Notes: a model not told the origin generated them from the sequence alone. A stretch of DNA of 40,905 bases from Oscillatoriales cyanobacterium RM2_1_1 (GCA_012033335.1 JAAURB010000044.1:1-40905), one strand, 5' to 3'. Positions 19,888 through 29,096 are shown, numbered from the stretch's first letter. Program-made: numbers and translations.

Positions 19888-20190
19888 TTAATAAGAGTCT
19901 GAGAAATCTCCTCGCTGCTTATTGTTTCCACCGCCCCGGTCATTATCTTCACGAGGCTTGGCTTTATTGACCCGTAGACGACGACCCATCCATTCTGCAT
20001 CGTTTAATGCTTCAATCGCGGTGTTTTCGTCTTCATCGGTAGCCATCTCTACAAAACCAAAACCGCGAGAGCGGCCTGTTTCACGGTCAGTTGGAACAGT
20101 TGCTCGCTTGACTGCGCCGTAGTCAGCAAAGACCGTGGTCAGTTCTTCTGGAGTAACAGTATAAGGCAAATTACCAACGTAAATCGACAT
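19888..20190 (-). CDS. rbp: RRM-type RNA-binding protein (cyanobacterial Rbp)
   Basis: A 100-residue protein with one RNA recognition motif. RNP2 is IYVGNL at the N-terminus and RNP1 is RGFGFVEM near residue 44, followed by a short Gly/Asn/Arg-rich tail (RGGGNNKQRGD). Such Rbp proteins are often cold-induced in cyanobacteria and bind mRNA. The 236-base upstream gap before the next gene could hold a regulated 5' leader. Confidence 0.93.
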   Translation of the reverse strand: MSIYVGNLPYTVTPEELTTVFADYGAVKRATVPTDRETGRSRGFGFVEMATDEDENTAIEALNDAEWMGRRLRVNKAKPREDNDRGGGNNKQRGDFSDSY

Positions 20191-20426
20191 GGAATAACTC
20201 CAATCTTATGCTCAAATCGGAAAAGTCAAATTCAGAGAAAAAAATTGGCTCGTTGCAGCAGTGAATGAAAATTCAAAACCTCTGTAGCCAAGACAATTCA
20301 TACTTCTGAATCTAAATTACATCTATATTTTATCATAAAACTTACCACAAAATTCACTCTAAAATTTGAAAACCAGGTCAGGCTGTCTGATTAACTTAGC
20401 CTTAACCTATCCAAAACCTGGCAATA

Positions 20427-21707
20427 CTAGTTTACAAAGGAAAGATCAACCCGACCAAAATTTGCCGTCAAGGCAATATTCAAGTTTTCTAAAACCTTGA
20501 CCAGCCAGAGAACTTGATCCTGGGCGGAAGATTCGTAATGGTTAAAAAGAATAGAAATTCGCTTTTCTAGGTAAGGTTTGACTTTACGACAGAGCAACAC
20601 CACCTTCAGCAACAAACCCACAGTAAAAATTGGGCCAATATTCCCAATCAAATCAACAAAAACAAAGTGATTTGGTTTTTGGGGACTATCAATGACCAGA
20701 AAATTCAAAACTTGACTACAGGTTCTCAGCAACAAGAACTCATCAAATAGCTCCCCATTGTTATGGGGAATAGTATCCTGAAGTTGCCGATAAAGCTTAT
20801 TACTAAACTGTTGCCGGGCATAGCTTGAGCTAAAACAGTTGGGGACGAGATATTCGTACAGGTCATCTTTGAAACTATGGAAAGTTGTTGTCGAGTAGGT
20901 ATGGCTGATAAATCGTTTTGCCATGTCCTGATAAGTAGAATTGCCTTCAACTTTCCCGGCAAACTGCCTCAAAGAAGTGACTAATTCCCGATCACTGAGC
21001 AATGTGGGATTGCCGATTGGAGATTGAATTTTTTGTGCCGCCTCCATAGAAATCCGGGCAACTTCCGCCCGTCGCCATTGATGAGCAGCATATCGAGACA
21101 AATCCAGTTCAAATTTTCGCTGTCGATGAACCTGAATTTGCTGGATCATCTGTTGGTGTTCGTAGGAACTATTCTCACTCAGCAGGCTATGGCGGTACAG
21201 ATAGGGATAGCGAGGAATCAAAGTTCTCAGGGGTTGGGACTGGGAAGAATAGTGAGAGGATTGACAGATCACTTCAGCAAAACGCTTGAGGGCAAAATAT
21301 TGCTCACTAGCAGCAAATGCCTGAACAAATTTTAGAAGCTGTTGTTGTCTGCGAGACTGCAGATGAGAGTTGGCTGGCTGATGAGCAACATCCTCAAAAA
21401 GCTGAATCAGTTGGTCAATGGCTTCGCGACGATTGTGAACAGAGTGCCATCCCTTGAGCAAGATATAGCAGCAGCGATTCAGAATAAAGATGAAATCCTC
21501 TTCGGCAAGCTTGGAGTTGAGGATCTTTTCTAACGCCTGGGTAATTCGACCATCAGAACAGCCCGATCCGAGGATAAAAAGGGATTGAAATTGCTCAATC
21601 AGCTCATCCGTCGGTTGTAAATCAACTTGCTCTCCCCAATAGTCATAGAGACACTGCTCTTGAGGAGTGACCAGCCGATTATAAGAATTTGCTAAGGGTT
21701 TCTTCAT
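20427..21707 (-). CDS. Conserved-looking protein of unknown function
   Basis: A 426-residue protein I cannot assign. It is intact, with no signal peptide. The N-terminal half is helical and hydrophilic. A moderately hydrophobic segment lies near 360-385 (GNIGPIFTVGLLLKVVLLC). It starts MKKPLANSYNRLVTPQEQCLYDYWG. Codon use looks normal for the window. It is isolated between rbp and the divergent murF, so context says little. Confidence 0.7.
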   Translation of the reverse strand: MKKPLANSYNRLVTPQEQCLYDYWGEQVDLQPTDELIEQFQSLFILGSGCSDGRITQALEKILNSKLAEEDFIFILNRCCYILLKGWHSVHNRREAIDQLIQLFEDVAHQPANSHLQSRRQQQLLKFVQAFAASEQYFALKRFAEVICQSSHYSSQSQPLRTLIPRYPYLYRHSLLSENSSYEHQQMIQQIQVHRQRKFELDLSRYAAHQWRRAEVARISMEAAQKIQSPIGNPTLLSDRELVTSLRQFAGKVEGNSTYQDMAKRFISHTYSTTTFHSFKDDLYEYLVPNCFSSSYARQQFSNKLYRQLQDTIPHNNGELFDEFLLLRTCSQVLNFLVIDSPQKPNHFVFVDLIGNIGPIFTVGLLLKVVLLCRKVKPYLEKRISILFNHYESSAQDQVLWLVKVLENLNIALTANFGRVDLSFVN

Positions 21708-21845
21708 TGATGCTTACCCACTTCAACTCGTCAAGTAAAGACGCACTATCTTTCTATTATAGTCACTGCGCTCTTTGGAAAAGGTTTACAGGAAAAACCT
21801 GAAAATTGAACTCAATTGTCACAACCACATCACTCCAGAACTCAT

Positions 21846-21857
21846 TGCAATATTGCA
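21846..21857. promoter_or_regulatory. 12-bp palindrome with related half-sites
   Basis: TGCAATATTGCA is a perfect palindrome at 21846-21857. Two related pieces follow (ATTGCAGTATA, then TTGCAATATGCA near 21881). The cluster could be an operator for the divergent gene at 20427-21707. The cognate regulator is unknown. Confidence 0.35.
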
Positions 21858-21939
21858 TCATTAAATTGCAGTATAAACCGTTGCAATATGCAAGTTGAGC
21901 CTCTACTAACCCCTAACGACGATTTAACCGTTTCATCTG

Positions 21940-22046
21940 AAAGGGTATTAAAAAAATTGTCGGTTACCCAATAATCAGGATGATGCTGCTTAAAACTGCT
22001 TATTTCTGTTGTCAGTCCAGGTTGCTTGGGCCACCTAATACCCTTT
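21940..22046. repeat. 107-bp segment bounded by 11-bp inverted repeats
   Basis: AAAGGGTATTA (21940-21950) and TAATACCCTTT (22036-22046) are perfect inverted copies. No transposase or target duplication is evident. Confidence 0.45.
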
Positions 22047-22051
22047 TCATA

Positions 22052-22079
22052 TCTTCTGAGCTTGGTCTTCTGAGCTTGA
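22052..22079 (+). repeat. Two tandem 14-bp units
   Basis: TCTTCTGAGCTTGG (22052-22065) is followed by TCTTCTGAGCTTGA (22066-22079). It lies about 90 bases upstream of murF. Confidence 0.6.
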
Positions 22080-22168
22080 TTACTCAGCCTTAAACCCGGA
22101 ATAGCAAGAGTATTGCATTAAGACCTCCAACTTTAGATAATAAGGTTTAGTCCACTCCAGCTCACAAC

Positions 22169-23638
22169 ATGGCTTATCCTATCACACTCCTTCAGCTTTC
22201 TGAACAACTAATTTCCCATGGTTTTAACTCGGGTTCTGAATTGGGTTTTGACTTAGATTTTGGCTTAGGTTTTAACTTAGAAAATTCTGGTCTAGAGACT
22301 CCACTGCAGGGCATTACGACGGATACCCGAACCCTGAAATCCGGAGAAGTTTTTGTGGCCCTACGAGGAGAACGATTTGATGGCCATGAATTTGTCGAAA
22401 GGGCGATCGCCCAGGGAGCAATTTGTGCGATCGTAGACCATGAATTTATTCGCAATCGGGCCCAACAGTGGGCCAATCTGCCCCTACTTCCCGTAGAAAA
22501 TACTCAAGTTGCCTATCAATATTTAGGCCGATGGTGGCGACAACAATTTGCCATTCCAGTCATCGGGGTGACGGGTTCAGTGGGTAAGACCACCACCAAA
22601 GAATTAATTGCTTCAGTATTATCAACCCAGGGAAATGTCCATAAAACCCAGGCCAATTACAATAATGAAATTGGTGTGCCAAAAACCCTCTTGCAACTCA
22701 CCCCAGACCATGATTATGCGGTGATTGAAATGGCCATGCGAGGGCCAGGAGAAATTGCCAAATTGACTCAAATCACCCATCCCACTATCGGCTTGATTAC
22801 AAATGTCGGTACGGCCCATATCGAGCGTTTAGGGTCAGAGGCGGCGATCGCCCGGGCTAAATGTGAATTGCTAGCGGAAATGTCCCCCACTAGTATCGCT
22901 GTTCTCAACGCAGACAATTCCCAATTAATGGCCACAGCCCCCCAGTTCTGGTCAGGGGACACCTTGACCTATGGCCTGGAGCAGGGAGATCTGCGGGGAA
23001 AACTGATTGACCCCCAAACCCTGGAAGTTGAAGGCATTAATCTACCCCTGCCCCTCCCGGGGGATCACAATGCCCTCAACTTTCTGGCAGCTCTGGCGGC
23101 ATTTAAAGTGATTCAGGGTCGAGGGATCTCTCCGGAAGTATTGTATGCTCCTCTCAAGTCAGGCATTGTGGTAAACCTGCCAGGGGGTCGAGCCCAAAAA
23201 CATCTCTTAGCCGATGATATTATCCTGTTGGATGAAACCTATAACGCCGGTCTAGAATCCATGACAGCCGCCCTAAAATTGCTGCGGGCCACCCCCGGTC
23301 AGCGCCATATTGCGGTGCTAGGAACTATGAAGGAATTGGGAGCCTACTCCGTGAAGTTCCATCAACAGGTCGGTCAAATAGCTCGGGAATTGAACTTGGA
23401 TGCGTTATTCATCTTCGCTGACCCCGAGGCAGCCACGGCAATGGCCACCGGGGCAGCAGGATTACCCTGGATTGAGATTGCCGGGATTGAGTCTGAACAG
23501 GCCCATCAAAACCTGGCAGATCGCCTGCAACAATTGATCCAACCGGGGGATCGGATTTTATTCAAAGCCTCCCGCTCCGTTGCCCTGAACCGGGTTGTGG
23601 AGCGATTGCAACAGATTTTTTCATCGGAGCCAGATTGA
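22169..23638 (+). CDS. murF: UDP-MurNAc-tripeptide--D-Ala-D-Ala ligase (MurF)
   Basis: A cytoplasmic Mur ligase that adds D-Ala-D-Ala to the peptidoglycan precursor using ATP. It is 489 residues, in the normal range. The ATP-binding loop is GVTGSVGKTTTKE near 136. An N-terminal domain carries GITTDTRTLKSGEVFVALRGERFDGHEF, the MurE/MurF UDP-substrate segment, and LPGDHNALNFLAALA near 302 is the central-domain motif. A run of repeated Gly/Phe/Asp/Leu residues (near 24-36) comes from a tandem DNA repeat and is probably a lineage-specific insert. The rca start is 5 bases after the stop, so the two may be cotranscribed. Confidence 0.96.
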   Translation: MAYPITLLQLSEQLISHGFNSGSELGFDLDFGLGFNLENSGLETPLQGITTDTRTLKSGEVFVALRGERFDGHEFVERAIAQGAICAIVDHEFIRNRAQQWANLPLLPVENTQVAYQYLGRWWRQQFAIPVIGVTGSVGKTTTKELIASVLSTQGNVHKTQANYNNEIGVPKTLLQLTPDHDYAVIEMAMRGPGEIAKLTQITHPTIGLITNVGTAHIERLGSEAAIARAKCELLAEMSPTSIAVLNADNSQLMATAPQFWSGDTLTYGLEQGDLRGKLIDPQTLEVEGINLPLPLPGDHNALNFLAALAAFKVIQGRGISPEVLYAPLKSGIVVNLPGGRAQKHLLADDIILLDETYNAGLESMTAALKLLRATPGQRHIAVLGTMKELGAYSVKFHQQVGQIARELNLDALFIFADPEAATAMATGAAGLPWIEIAGIESEQAHQNLADRLQQLIQPGDRILFKASRSVALNRVVERLQQIFSSEPD

Positions 23639-23643
23639 TTCCC

Positions 23644-25026
23644 ATGTCCTATTACATTTCCCCACGATTCCTAGATGCGATCGCCGTTCACATTACAAAA
23701 AACTACCTTAACCTGCCCCAAATTCGAGTCCCGCTGATTCTAGGGATTCATGGACGCAAGGGGGAGGGTAAAACCTTTCAATGTGAGCAGGTATTTGAAA
23801 AACTGGGAATTGAGCCCGTAGTGATTTCCGGGGGAGAGTTGGAAAGCCCCGATGCTGGGGATCCGGCCCGACTGCTGAGGCTGCGTTACCGAGAAGCCGC
23901 AGAACAGGTGCGGGTTCAAGGAAAAATGTGTGCGATTTTTATCAATGATCTCGATGCCGGGGCCGGACGGTTTGATGCCGGCACCCAATATACAGTGAAT
24001 ACCCAATTGGTCAATGCCACCCTGATGAATATTGCGGACAATCCCACCAATGTTCAGTTACCGGGAAGCTACGATAGCACTCCCCTGCAACGCATTCCTT
24101 TGATTGTCACGGGGAATGACTTCTCTACCCTCTATGCCCCCTTGATCCGGGATGGACGGATGGTGAAGTTCTACTGGGAACCCACCCTGGAGGAACGGAT
24201 CGGCGTTGCAGGCGGGATCTTTGAGACGGATGGGCTGTCAGGGACTGAGATCACAAAATTAGTTCAAGAATTTTCTCAGCAAGCGATTGATTTTTTCAGT
24301 GCTTTGCGATCGCGGATCTACGATGAGCAAATTCGCCAGTTTATCCATCAAATTGGTCTAGATCAGGTTTCCCGGCGGCTGGTGAATAGTGCCGAAACCC
24401 CTCCCAACTTTCAGAAGCCCAACTTTTCCCTGGCTCACCTGATAGAAATTGGCCATGAAATGCTGGCAGAACAGCAACGGATTCAGGAACTCCGATTGGT
24501 GGAGGAATACAATCAGTTCCGCACTTTTGGTCAGAAATCCCTGGGTCAGAACCTCGACTCCCCTGGGCAAAACCTGGCCACTCCCGATGTTAATTTCGCG
24601 GGTAATTTCACTAATTCTACTCCTGATCCCCAGGCTCCCATAACCCATCTGCCCTATAACCCGGTGATGCCACCTCACCCGTTTGACAGTCAAGCCACCG
24701 CAGTCATTCAGGGAGATGAACGGGGATCAACGTTCATTGCCGGGGGTCAAGCCGTCAGCACCCGTTTGAGTTTGGCTGTGGTTGAACAAATTGAACAAAT
24801 TCTTGAAAATGGCTATCAAATTGGCCTGGAATATGCCGATCCACGCCGTTTTAAGACGGGTTCCTGGAAAAGTTATGCTCTGCCGCAGGGCAATCAACCA
24901 ACGGCAATGATTCAAGCGATTGCCGCCTGTTTGGAGAGTCATCCCAGGGATTATGTCCGGCTATTAGGAATTGATCCCCAGGCCAAACGGCGCATCGTGG
25001 AAACCATCATTCAGCGTCCAGGCTAG
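23644..25026 (+). CDS. rca: RuBisCO activase with C-terminal small-subunit-like domain
   Basis: An AAA+ remodelling protein that frees RuBisCO from inhibitory sugar phosphates. It is 460 residues from the ATG at 23644. Walker A is GIHGRKGEGKT (34-44) and Walker B is AIFINDLDAGAG (97-108). The AAA+ part resembles plant activase through about 290. A linker with repeated GQ/N/L/P residues leads to a RuBisCO small-subunit-like (SSUL) domain at about 375-460 (IEQILENGYQIGLEYADPRR...), the type also found in CcmM. In cyanobacteria that domain can bring the activase to RuBisCO in the carboxysome. It follows murF closely, though with unrelated function. Confidence 0.93.
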   Translation: MSYYISPRFLDAIAVHITKNYLNLPQIRVPLILGIHGRKGEGKTFQCEQVFEKLGIEPVVISGGELESPDAGDPARLLRLRYREAAEQVRVQGKMCAIFINDLDAGAGRFDAGTQYTVNTQLVNATLMNIADNPTNVQLPGSYDSTPLQRIPLIVTGNDFSTLYAPLIRDGRMVKFYWEPTLEERIGVAGGIFETDGLSGTEITKLVQEFSQQAIDFFSALRSRIYDEQIRQFIHQIGLDQVSRRLVNSAETPPNFQKPNFSLAHLIEIGHEMLAEQQRIQELRLVEEYNQFRTFGQKSLGQNLDSPGQNLATPDVNFAGNFTNSTPDPQAPITHLPYNPVMPPHPFDSQATAVIQGDERGSTFIAGGQAVSTRLSLAVVEQIEQILENGYQIGLEYADPRRFKTGSWKSYALPQGNQPTAMIQAIAACLESHPRDYVRLLGIDPQAKRRIVETIIQRPG

Positions 25027-25056
25027 ATTCGGCGGCCTTTTGAGTAGACAAATTAA

Positions 25057-25085
25057 AATCCCTCTCCCGGAAAGGAAAAGGGATT
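25057..25085 (-). terminator. Terminator-like hairpin between convergent rca and psaK
   Basis: AATCCCT (25057-25063) pairs with AGGGATT (25079-25085), extended by CC/GG inside. On the minus strand a T-rich stretch follows (complement of 25049-25056), so it should end psaK transcription. It may also serve rca. Confidence 0.6.
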
Positions 25086-25118
25086 TCCAGATCAGGCTTG
25101 ACTGTTTAGGAAATAATT

Positions 25119-25376
25119 CTAGAGGGCTCCAACATTAGCTAGACCCAAAATTATTCCAGCCCCGAGAATATGACCCAGGCTCGTCGTTCCTAGCAGGGCT
25201 CCTAAGCTCAAACCCCCAAACAGATTGGGGGACGGTAGTCCTGGGCCAACATTGGGTTTCTGGATCGTGAATTTCCCAATAGCGATCGCGGCAATGTTAC
25301 AAAGGATCATCACCAGGGCAACTTTAGGACTCCAGGATACTGTTGTTGCTGTTGCCAATACAAATGTCGAAATCAT
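25119..25376 (-). CDS. psaK: Photosystem I subunit X (PsaK)
   Basis: An 85-residue thylakoid membrane protein at the photosystem I edge, with two transmembrane helices and a loop rich in Gly/Pro (KPNVGPGLPSPNLFGGLSLG). The start MISTFVLATATTVSWSP matches PsaK. The ATG at 25376 has AAGGAGA about 6 bases upstream; a 7-residue longer version is unlikely. PsaK is used in state transitions and peripheral antenna binding. It is monocistronic, with its terminator in the gap toward rca. Confidence 0.94.
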   Translation of the reverse strand: MISTFVLATATTVSWSPKVALVMILCNIAAIAIGKFTIQKPNVGPGLPSPNLFGGLSLGALLGTTSLGHILGAGIILGLANVGAL

Positions 25377-25547
25377 CAATTTCTCCTTGTTTATCAAAGA
25401 TTTACGATCAAGAATTTACAAGATTCGCATACAAAAATCTGTGCTTTTACTGATACCATAAAACCCCTAAGCACTCATCACTACGTTGTAATCTTTAATA
25501 TTTGAGATTCAATGGACGACCATCGCCATTTGAGCAACCCTTGAATC

Positions 25548-26450
25548 TTAGGTCTGCTGTAGAAATTGCTGTACCACCTGTTGATAGAGATCGCCCCCCA
25601 CTTGAGCCACATTATTATGTCCTGCCCCCGGGACAACCAGCAATTGCTTAGGTTCAGGGGATGCCGCATAAAGTTCCTGGGTCATCTGCAATGGAATCAC
25701 CTGATCCTCTGTCCCATGGGTGAATAGAGTTGGCATGGACAGACTCGAAACTTTAGCAATCGAATCAAACCGTTGAGTTAATAGAAAATCAATCGGAAAC
25801 ATCCAGTATTTCTGCTGATGATCCACCATGCGGCGAATTGATGTAAAAGAACATTCCACAATTAGCCCTGCAATTTCAGGATGTTTAGTGGCTAAATGAA
25901 TGGCGATCGCCCCCCCAAGGGAATGACCAAAGACAAATATTTTTTTAGGATCCACTTGACGATCCTGAACCAAATAGTTCCAGGCCGCTTCTACATCTTG
26001 ATAGACAGTTTCCTCTGAGGGAAACCGCTGACTACTCCGGCCATACCCACGATAATCCATGAGTAATACTGACAGCCCTAAACTATGAAACAGTTGGGCA
26101 TAGCCAAGATTTGCACCAATATTATTCCGATTGCCATGAAGATCTAAAATCACTCGTTCATCCGTTACAGACTTTGCCGGAATCCACCAGCCGTGGATCA
26201 TTTCCCCTGGCTCTGGCCAGGTTTTTGCAGGGGTTTTACAGGAAGTCTTCAAGGCAGTACCCAGAGGAATCCAGACCTCCTGATAAGGTAAGCCTACCTG
26301 ATCAGGAGTAACCTGAATCCCCGGAGAGGGAAAAAAGATCAAGCGACTCTGTCCAAATCGCAATACCAAACAAGCGAGAAGATAAACACCAACTAGGAAC
26401 CCAAGGAAGAGGATTCCGATTTGCCCCCAGATAGAAAGACTTTCAGTCAT
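25548..26450 (-). CDS. Membrane-anchored alpha/beta hydrolase (BEM46-like)
   Basis: A 300-residue serine hydrolase with an N-terminal hydrophobic anchor (about 10-32). The oxyanion motif is LDLHGNRNNIGANLG and the nucleophile elbow is FGHSLGGAIA. The acidic residue is in THGTEDQVIPL and the catalytic His in VPGAGHNNV. All triad positions are present, so it should be active. The substrate is unknown. It is on the minus strand, with a GC-poor gap on each side. Confidence 0.87.
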   Translation of the reverse strand: MTESLSIWGQIGILFLGFLVGVYLLACLVLRFGQSRLIFFPSPGIQVTPDQVGLPYQEVWIPLGTALKTSCKTPAKTWPEPGEMIHGWWIPAKSVTDERVILDLHGNRNNIGANLGYAQLFHSLGLSVLLMDYRGYGRSSQRFPSEETVYQDVEAAWNYLVQDRQVDPKKIFVFGHSLGGAIAIHLATKHPEIAGLIVECSFTSIRRMVDHQQKYWMFPIDFLLTQRFDSIAKVSSLSMPTLFTHGTEDQVIPLQMTQELYAASPEPKQLLVVPGAGHNNVAQVGGDLYQQVVQQFLQQT

Positions 26451-26721
26451 TACTTGCAGTCGTTAAAAAGTTAATCAGTTAATCTAAGTTTTCAATCCTA
26501 TCCCAGTGTAATTTTAAAACCCGGGTTAGAACGGCCCATTAAAACCAGTTTGTTAAGCTGAATCTGGGGTTAAAAGGGAGTAAATAAAAACTCAGACCAT
26601 AAATCGGATAAGATTTTATCCAGAAAAATCCTGCAAGCTTCTCTCTAGATGGGGTTCCAAACCATCAGCCCGAACCCAACACTCAGCCGAACTTCGATTC
26701 GGTCAGGTCAAATTCTATACT

Positions 26722-27066
26722 TCATGAATGTGCCTGATGCACTTCTGTCCACAACAGCTTGACCTTTTGGCTAAATCCACCTCGCTCAGCCCGTTTTTGA
26801 TCCCTGGCCAACAAAACCACTTCGGGGGAAATTTCATAGCTTTCCAGAAGGGCATCCACGACATCGAGCAAATCAGCCAGTTCCCCAGCCAGTTGATCCA
26901 CCGTAGCATCTATGGCCTCTTGGGCTTCTTCCAGGAGCTTGTGCCGTAGAGCTTGACGATACTCTGCTTCTGAAAGAACTGCCACATCAAAATCATGACC
27001 GGCGTTGCGAATCAAATCCGGAATGCGATCACGGACTAGCTTGTTATGCTGTTGTCGCACTGTCAA
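26722..27066 (-). CDS. MazG-like nucleotide pyrophosphohydrolase (COG4997 type)
   Basis: A 114-residue all-alpha NTP pyrophosphohydrolase. It starts MTVRQQHNKLVRDRIPDLIR, typical of the phosphoribosyl-ATP-pyrophosphohydrolase-like group. Metal-binding acidic motifs are KLLEEAQEAIDA (E-x-x-E) and ELADLLDVVDALL (E..D). It probably hydrolyses non-canonical or excess nucleotides; the exact substrate is unknown. It is monocistronic. Confidence 0.85.
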   Translation of the reverse strand: MTVRQQHNKLVRDRIPDLIRNAGHDFDVAVLSEAEYRQALRHKLLEEAQEAIDATVDQLAGELADLLDVVDALLESYEISPEVVLLARDQKRAERGGFSQKVKLLWTEVHQAHS

Positions 27067-27376
27067 AACTCCTCTATCAAATCAGGCTTTAAATTATACA
27101 TAACTGGAATCACAGCCGTTAGGATAGAAATATTTTTGTAGGGGCGCTTGATGCTTTCACAAAAATAACTCAAAAAGTATCTTAAACGGAATGGCTATCG
27201 GTATAGTTCAGTGAATATAGCGGTTCTCAATGAATCATAAAAAAGCAAGAGCGGGGTTTAAGGGCGAAGTTTCCCAAAAGGGGGGCATTGCCCCCTTCAC
27301 CCTAGTTCCTAAATCCTTTGTGATTACTACATACAGATCAATTGAGTCGGATCAATTAATCCTCCCTAGAATTGTT
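27067..27376. other. Intergenic region with GC-rich hairpin
   Basis: The main feature is a strong hairpin at 27278-27297 (AAGGGGG...CCCCCTT around GCATTG). A GTG/ATG-initiated reading frame begins at 27230, but its first 49 residues show no family support, so I treat this as noncoding upstream sequence of the methyltransferase. Confidence 0.5.
27278..27297. repeat. GC-rich palindrome GGGGGCATTGCCCCC
   Basis: A near-perfect palindrome with an AAGGGGG/CCCCCTT stem. A related sequence (GGGGGCACTGCCCC) is repeated at 40872-40905, suggesting a small dispersed element. Confidence 0.55.
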
Positions 27377-28191
27377 ATGAAAATTGACCCCCTACTTTCT
27401 CCATTCTGCTTAAAATTCCCAGGACTCTCTCAAATCAAACGCCCAATATTAACGCTCAGTAATCCCCGGGGTTGGGTAATGGCGCTGAGTTGGGTAATCT
27501 TGAGCTTCTGGCTTGGGGCCTGTACACCTTCCCTTTCAGCTTCTATTATTGACACCGATGGGATCTATGAAACCCGGCCCATTCATCATCAGATGGCATT
27601 GGCAAATTTTATATGGGGCGTGAGATTGCCCAGGTGATGGGTTACGAGGGGGCCAGGTGGCTGGAGCGATCCAGTCGGGATGCCGAACAACCCCAGCAGG
27701 CGATCGCCGCCTTGGGGCTCAAACCCACCGATACCGTTGCTGATATCGGGGCAGGGACGGGTTATTTTACATTTCGTATCAGTCCCTTGGTGCCAGAGGG
27801 GAAAGTTCTGGCGGTGGACATTCAGCCCGAGATGCTAGATTTGATTGATTTTGTCAAACAACAGGAGCAAATCTCCAACGTTGAAACGATTTTAGGAACA
27901 GTAGATACCCCAAATCTGCCTACTGACAGTATTGATCTGGCTTTGATGGTTGATGCTTACCACGAATTTACCAACCCGCGAGAAATGATGGAACATTTGA
28001 TGGATGCCCTCCGGGTGGGAGGACGGGTTGTATTGGTAGAGTACCGGGGAGAAAATCCATTGATTCCAATCAAAGGACTCCACAAAATGACTGAAAAACA
28101 GGTTCAAAAAGAGATGGAAGCAGTTGGGTTCACCTGGAAAGAAACTAGCTCAATTTTGCCCCAGCAACATTTGATGATTTTTGAAAAATGA
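27377..28191 (+). CDS. Lipoprotein-like class I SAM-dependent methyltransferase (frameshifted)
   Basis: About 271 residues once bridged. The N-terminus has a hydrophobic stretch ending in a lipobox-like WLGACTP (near residue 50), so the enzyme may be exported and lipid-anchored. The first frame reaches YETRPIHH and breaks near 27590; adding one C gives PDGIGKFYMGREIAQVMGYEG in the next frame. The SAM-binding motif I is VADIGAGTGYF and the next acidic position is AVDIQPEML. The domain ends LPQQHLMIFEK. Substrate unknown. I chose the ATG at 27377; a start near 27479 is also possible. Confidence 0.78.
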
Positions 28192-28193
28192 GT

Positions 28194-28226
28194 TAGAAAT
28201 GAACTAGAAATCAGCTAGAAATGAGT
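28194..28226 (+). repeat. Three tandem 11-bp units
   Basis: TAGAAATGAAC, TAGAAATCAGC and TAGAAATGAGT lie in a row directly after the methyltransferase stop. Confidence 0.65.
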
Positions 28227-28348
28227 TGAACAGGCTGAATGATCCTGAAATAATCACCCCGGAATTTGGCCTGGCTTATCTAACATTTGAAGCCACTGCT
28301 TCTAGCTCTTTCCTACCCAGAAAGTCTATTTTTACCTCTAATGTAGCC

Positions 28349-28876
28349 ATGAATCATCAAAACATAGCAACTTTTAATCCTGTTGAGCATCTGTTGAGCA
28401 ACTTGAAACCAATTTTGTGTTCTGTCTCCTCAACTTGTGCAGTGATCCAGGGTCATGGGAAGACCCATCTCAACAACTATCTAAAAAGTTATGGCCGATT
28501 GATCGGCGGATTTGGAGTTGTCTTACTTCCCCTATTAATTCTGGCTCAACCTACGGCGGCTGAAGCGCCTGCAACATGCGCGATTAAAGAGTCTGAGACC
28601 AATGACTTTAGTTTTCAACTGTTTGACTGTAGCTATTCGCGATCGCAGATTCAAGCAGGAAAAGTAGGTTTCCAACTGGAGACGAATTCAGGGATTCTGA
28701 TTATTTTATCCGTTCGTCCGGGGGCAGAAGTGATCACCGTTGATGGTGAGAAGACTAGCAGTATTATCGTGACTCCCTGGATTGTAGAAAAAGCATTGCA
28801 AACTAATAATTCTGCTGAAATTACGATCTACAACAAGCAAACTCGGAAAGTTGTCACCATTGATATGAGCTTCTAG
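28349..28876 (+). CDS. Putative exported protein of unknown function
   Basis: A protein of 175 residues from the ATG at 28349. A TTG start at 28226 would give 216 residues but adds an unconvincing N-terminus. A hydrophobic segment with an AEA end (GGFGVVLLPLLILAQPTAAEA) resembles a signal sequence. The following ~110 residues are mostly beta-strand, with two cysteines (CAIKESE and FDCSYS) that could form a disulphide. I do not recognise the family. The stop is only 3 bases from repeat copy 2. Confidence 0.55.
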   Translation: MNHQNIATFNPVEHLLSNLKPILCSVSSTCAVIQGHGKTHLNNYLKSYGRLIGGFGVVLLPLLILAQPTAAEAPATCAIKESETNDFSFQLFDCSYSRSQIQAGKVGFQLETNSGILIILSVRPGAEVITVDGEKTSSIIVTPWIVEKALQTNNSAEITIYNKQTRKVVTIDMSF

Positions 28877-28879
28877 ATT

Positions 28880-28974
28880 TACAGCGTTTCCAACACTGCT
28901 AGAGTACGAGAGGTGGCGGCGCACTACGCTACCATCTCTCAAATCTGTACCTCACGTGATTAGGAATCGCTGTA
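28880..28974. repeat. Dispersed ~95-bp structured repeat, copy 2
   Basis: A full-length copy bounded by TACAGCG and CGCTGTA, with an inner stem (AGAGGTGGCGGCGCA opposite TACGCTACCATCTCT) that is partly mismatched. It sits between the unknown exported gene and tRNA-Pro. Confidence 0.85.
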
Positions 28975-29022
28975 TTATAATGTATCCATGAGATCCGATG
29001 AAGAATAAAGCATCAACATCAA

Positions 29023-29096
29023 CGGGATGTAGCGCAGCTTGGTAGCGCACCTCGTTCGGGACGAGGGGGCCGCAGGTTCAAATCCTGTCATCCCGA
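29023..29096 (+). tRNA. tRNA-Pro (anticodon CGG)
   Basis: A 74-base cloverleaf. The acceptor stem is CGGGATG (29023-29029) with CATCCCG (29089-29095) plus the discriminator A. The anticodon stem is CCTCG/CGAGG around the loop TTCGGGA, so the anticodon is CGG, reading codon CCG. The T arm has GGTTCAAATCC. CCA is not encoded. Copies 2 and 3 of the dispersed repeat lie on either side. Confidence 0.95.

Larger units (their letters stand above)
21708..22168. other. Divergent intergenic region upstream of murF
   Basis: A 461-base gap between divergent genes, rich in small repeats: a TGCAATATTGCA palindrome, an inverted pair AAAGGGTATTA/TAATACCCTTT bounding 107 bases, and a tandem 14-bp repeat. No gene is seen. 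It must hold the promoters for murF and the unknown minus-strand gene. Confidence 0.55.
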
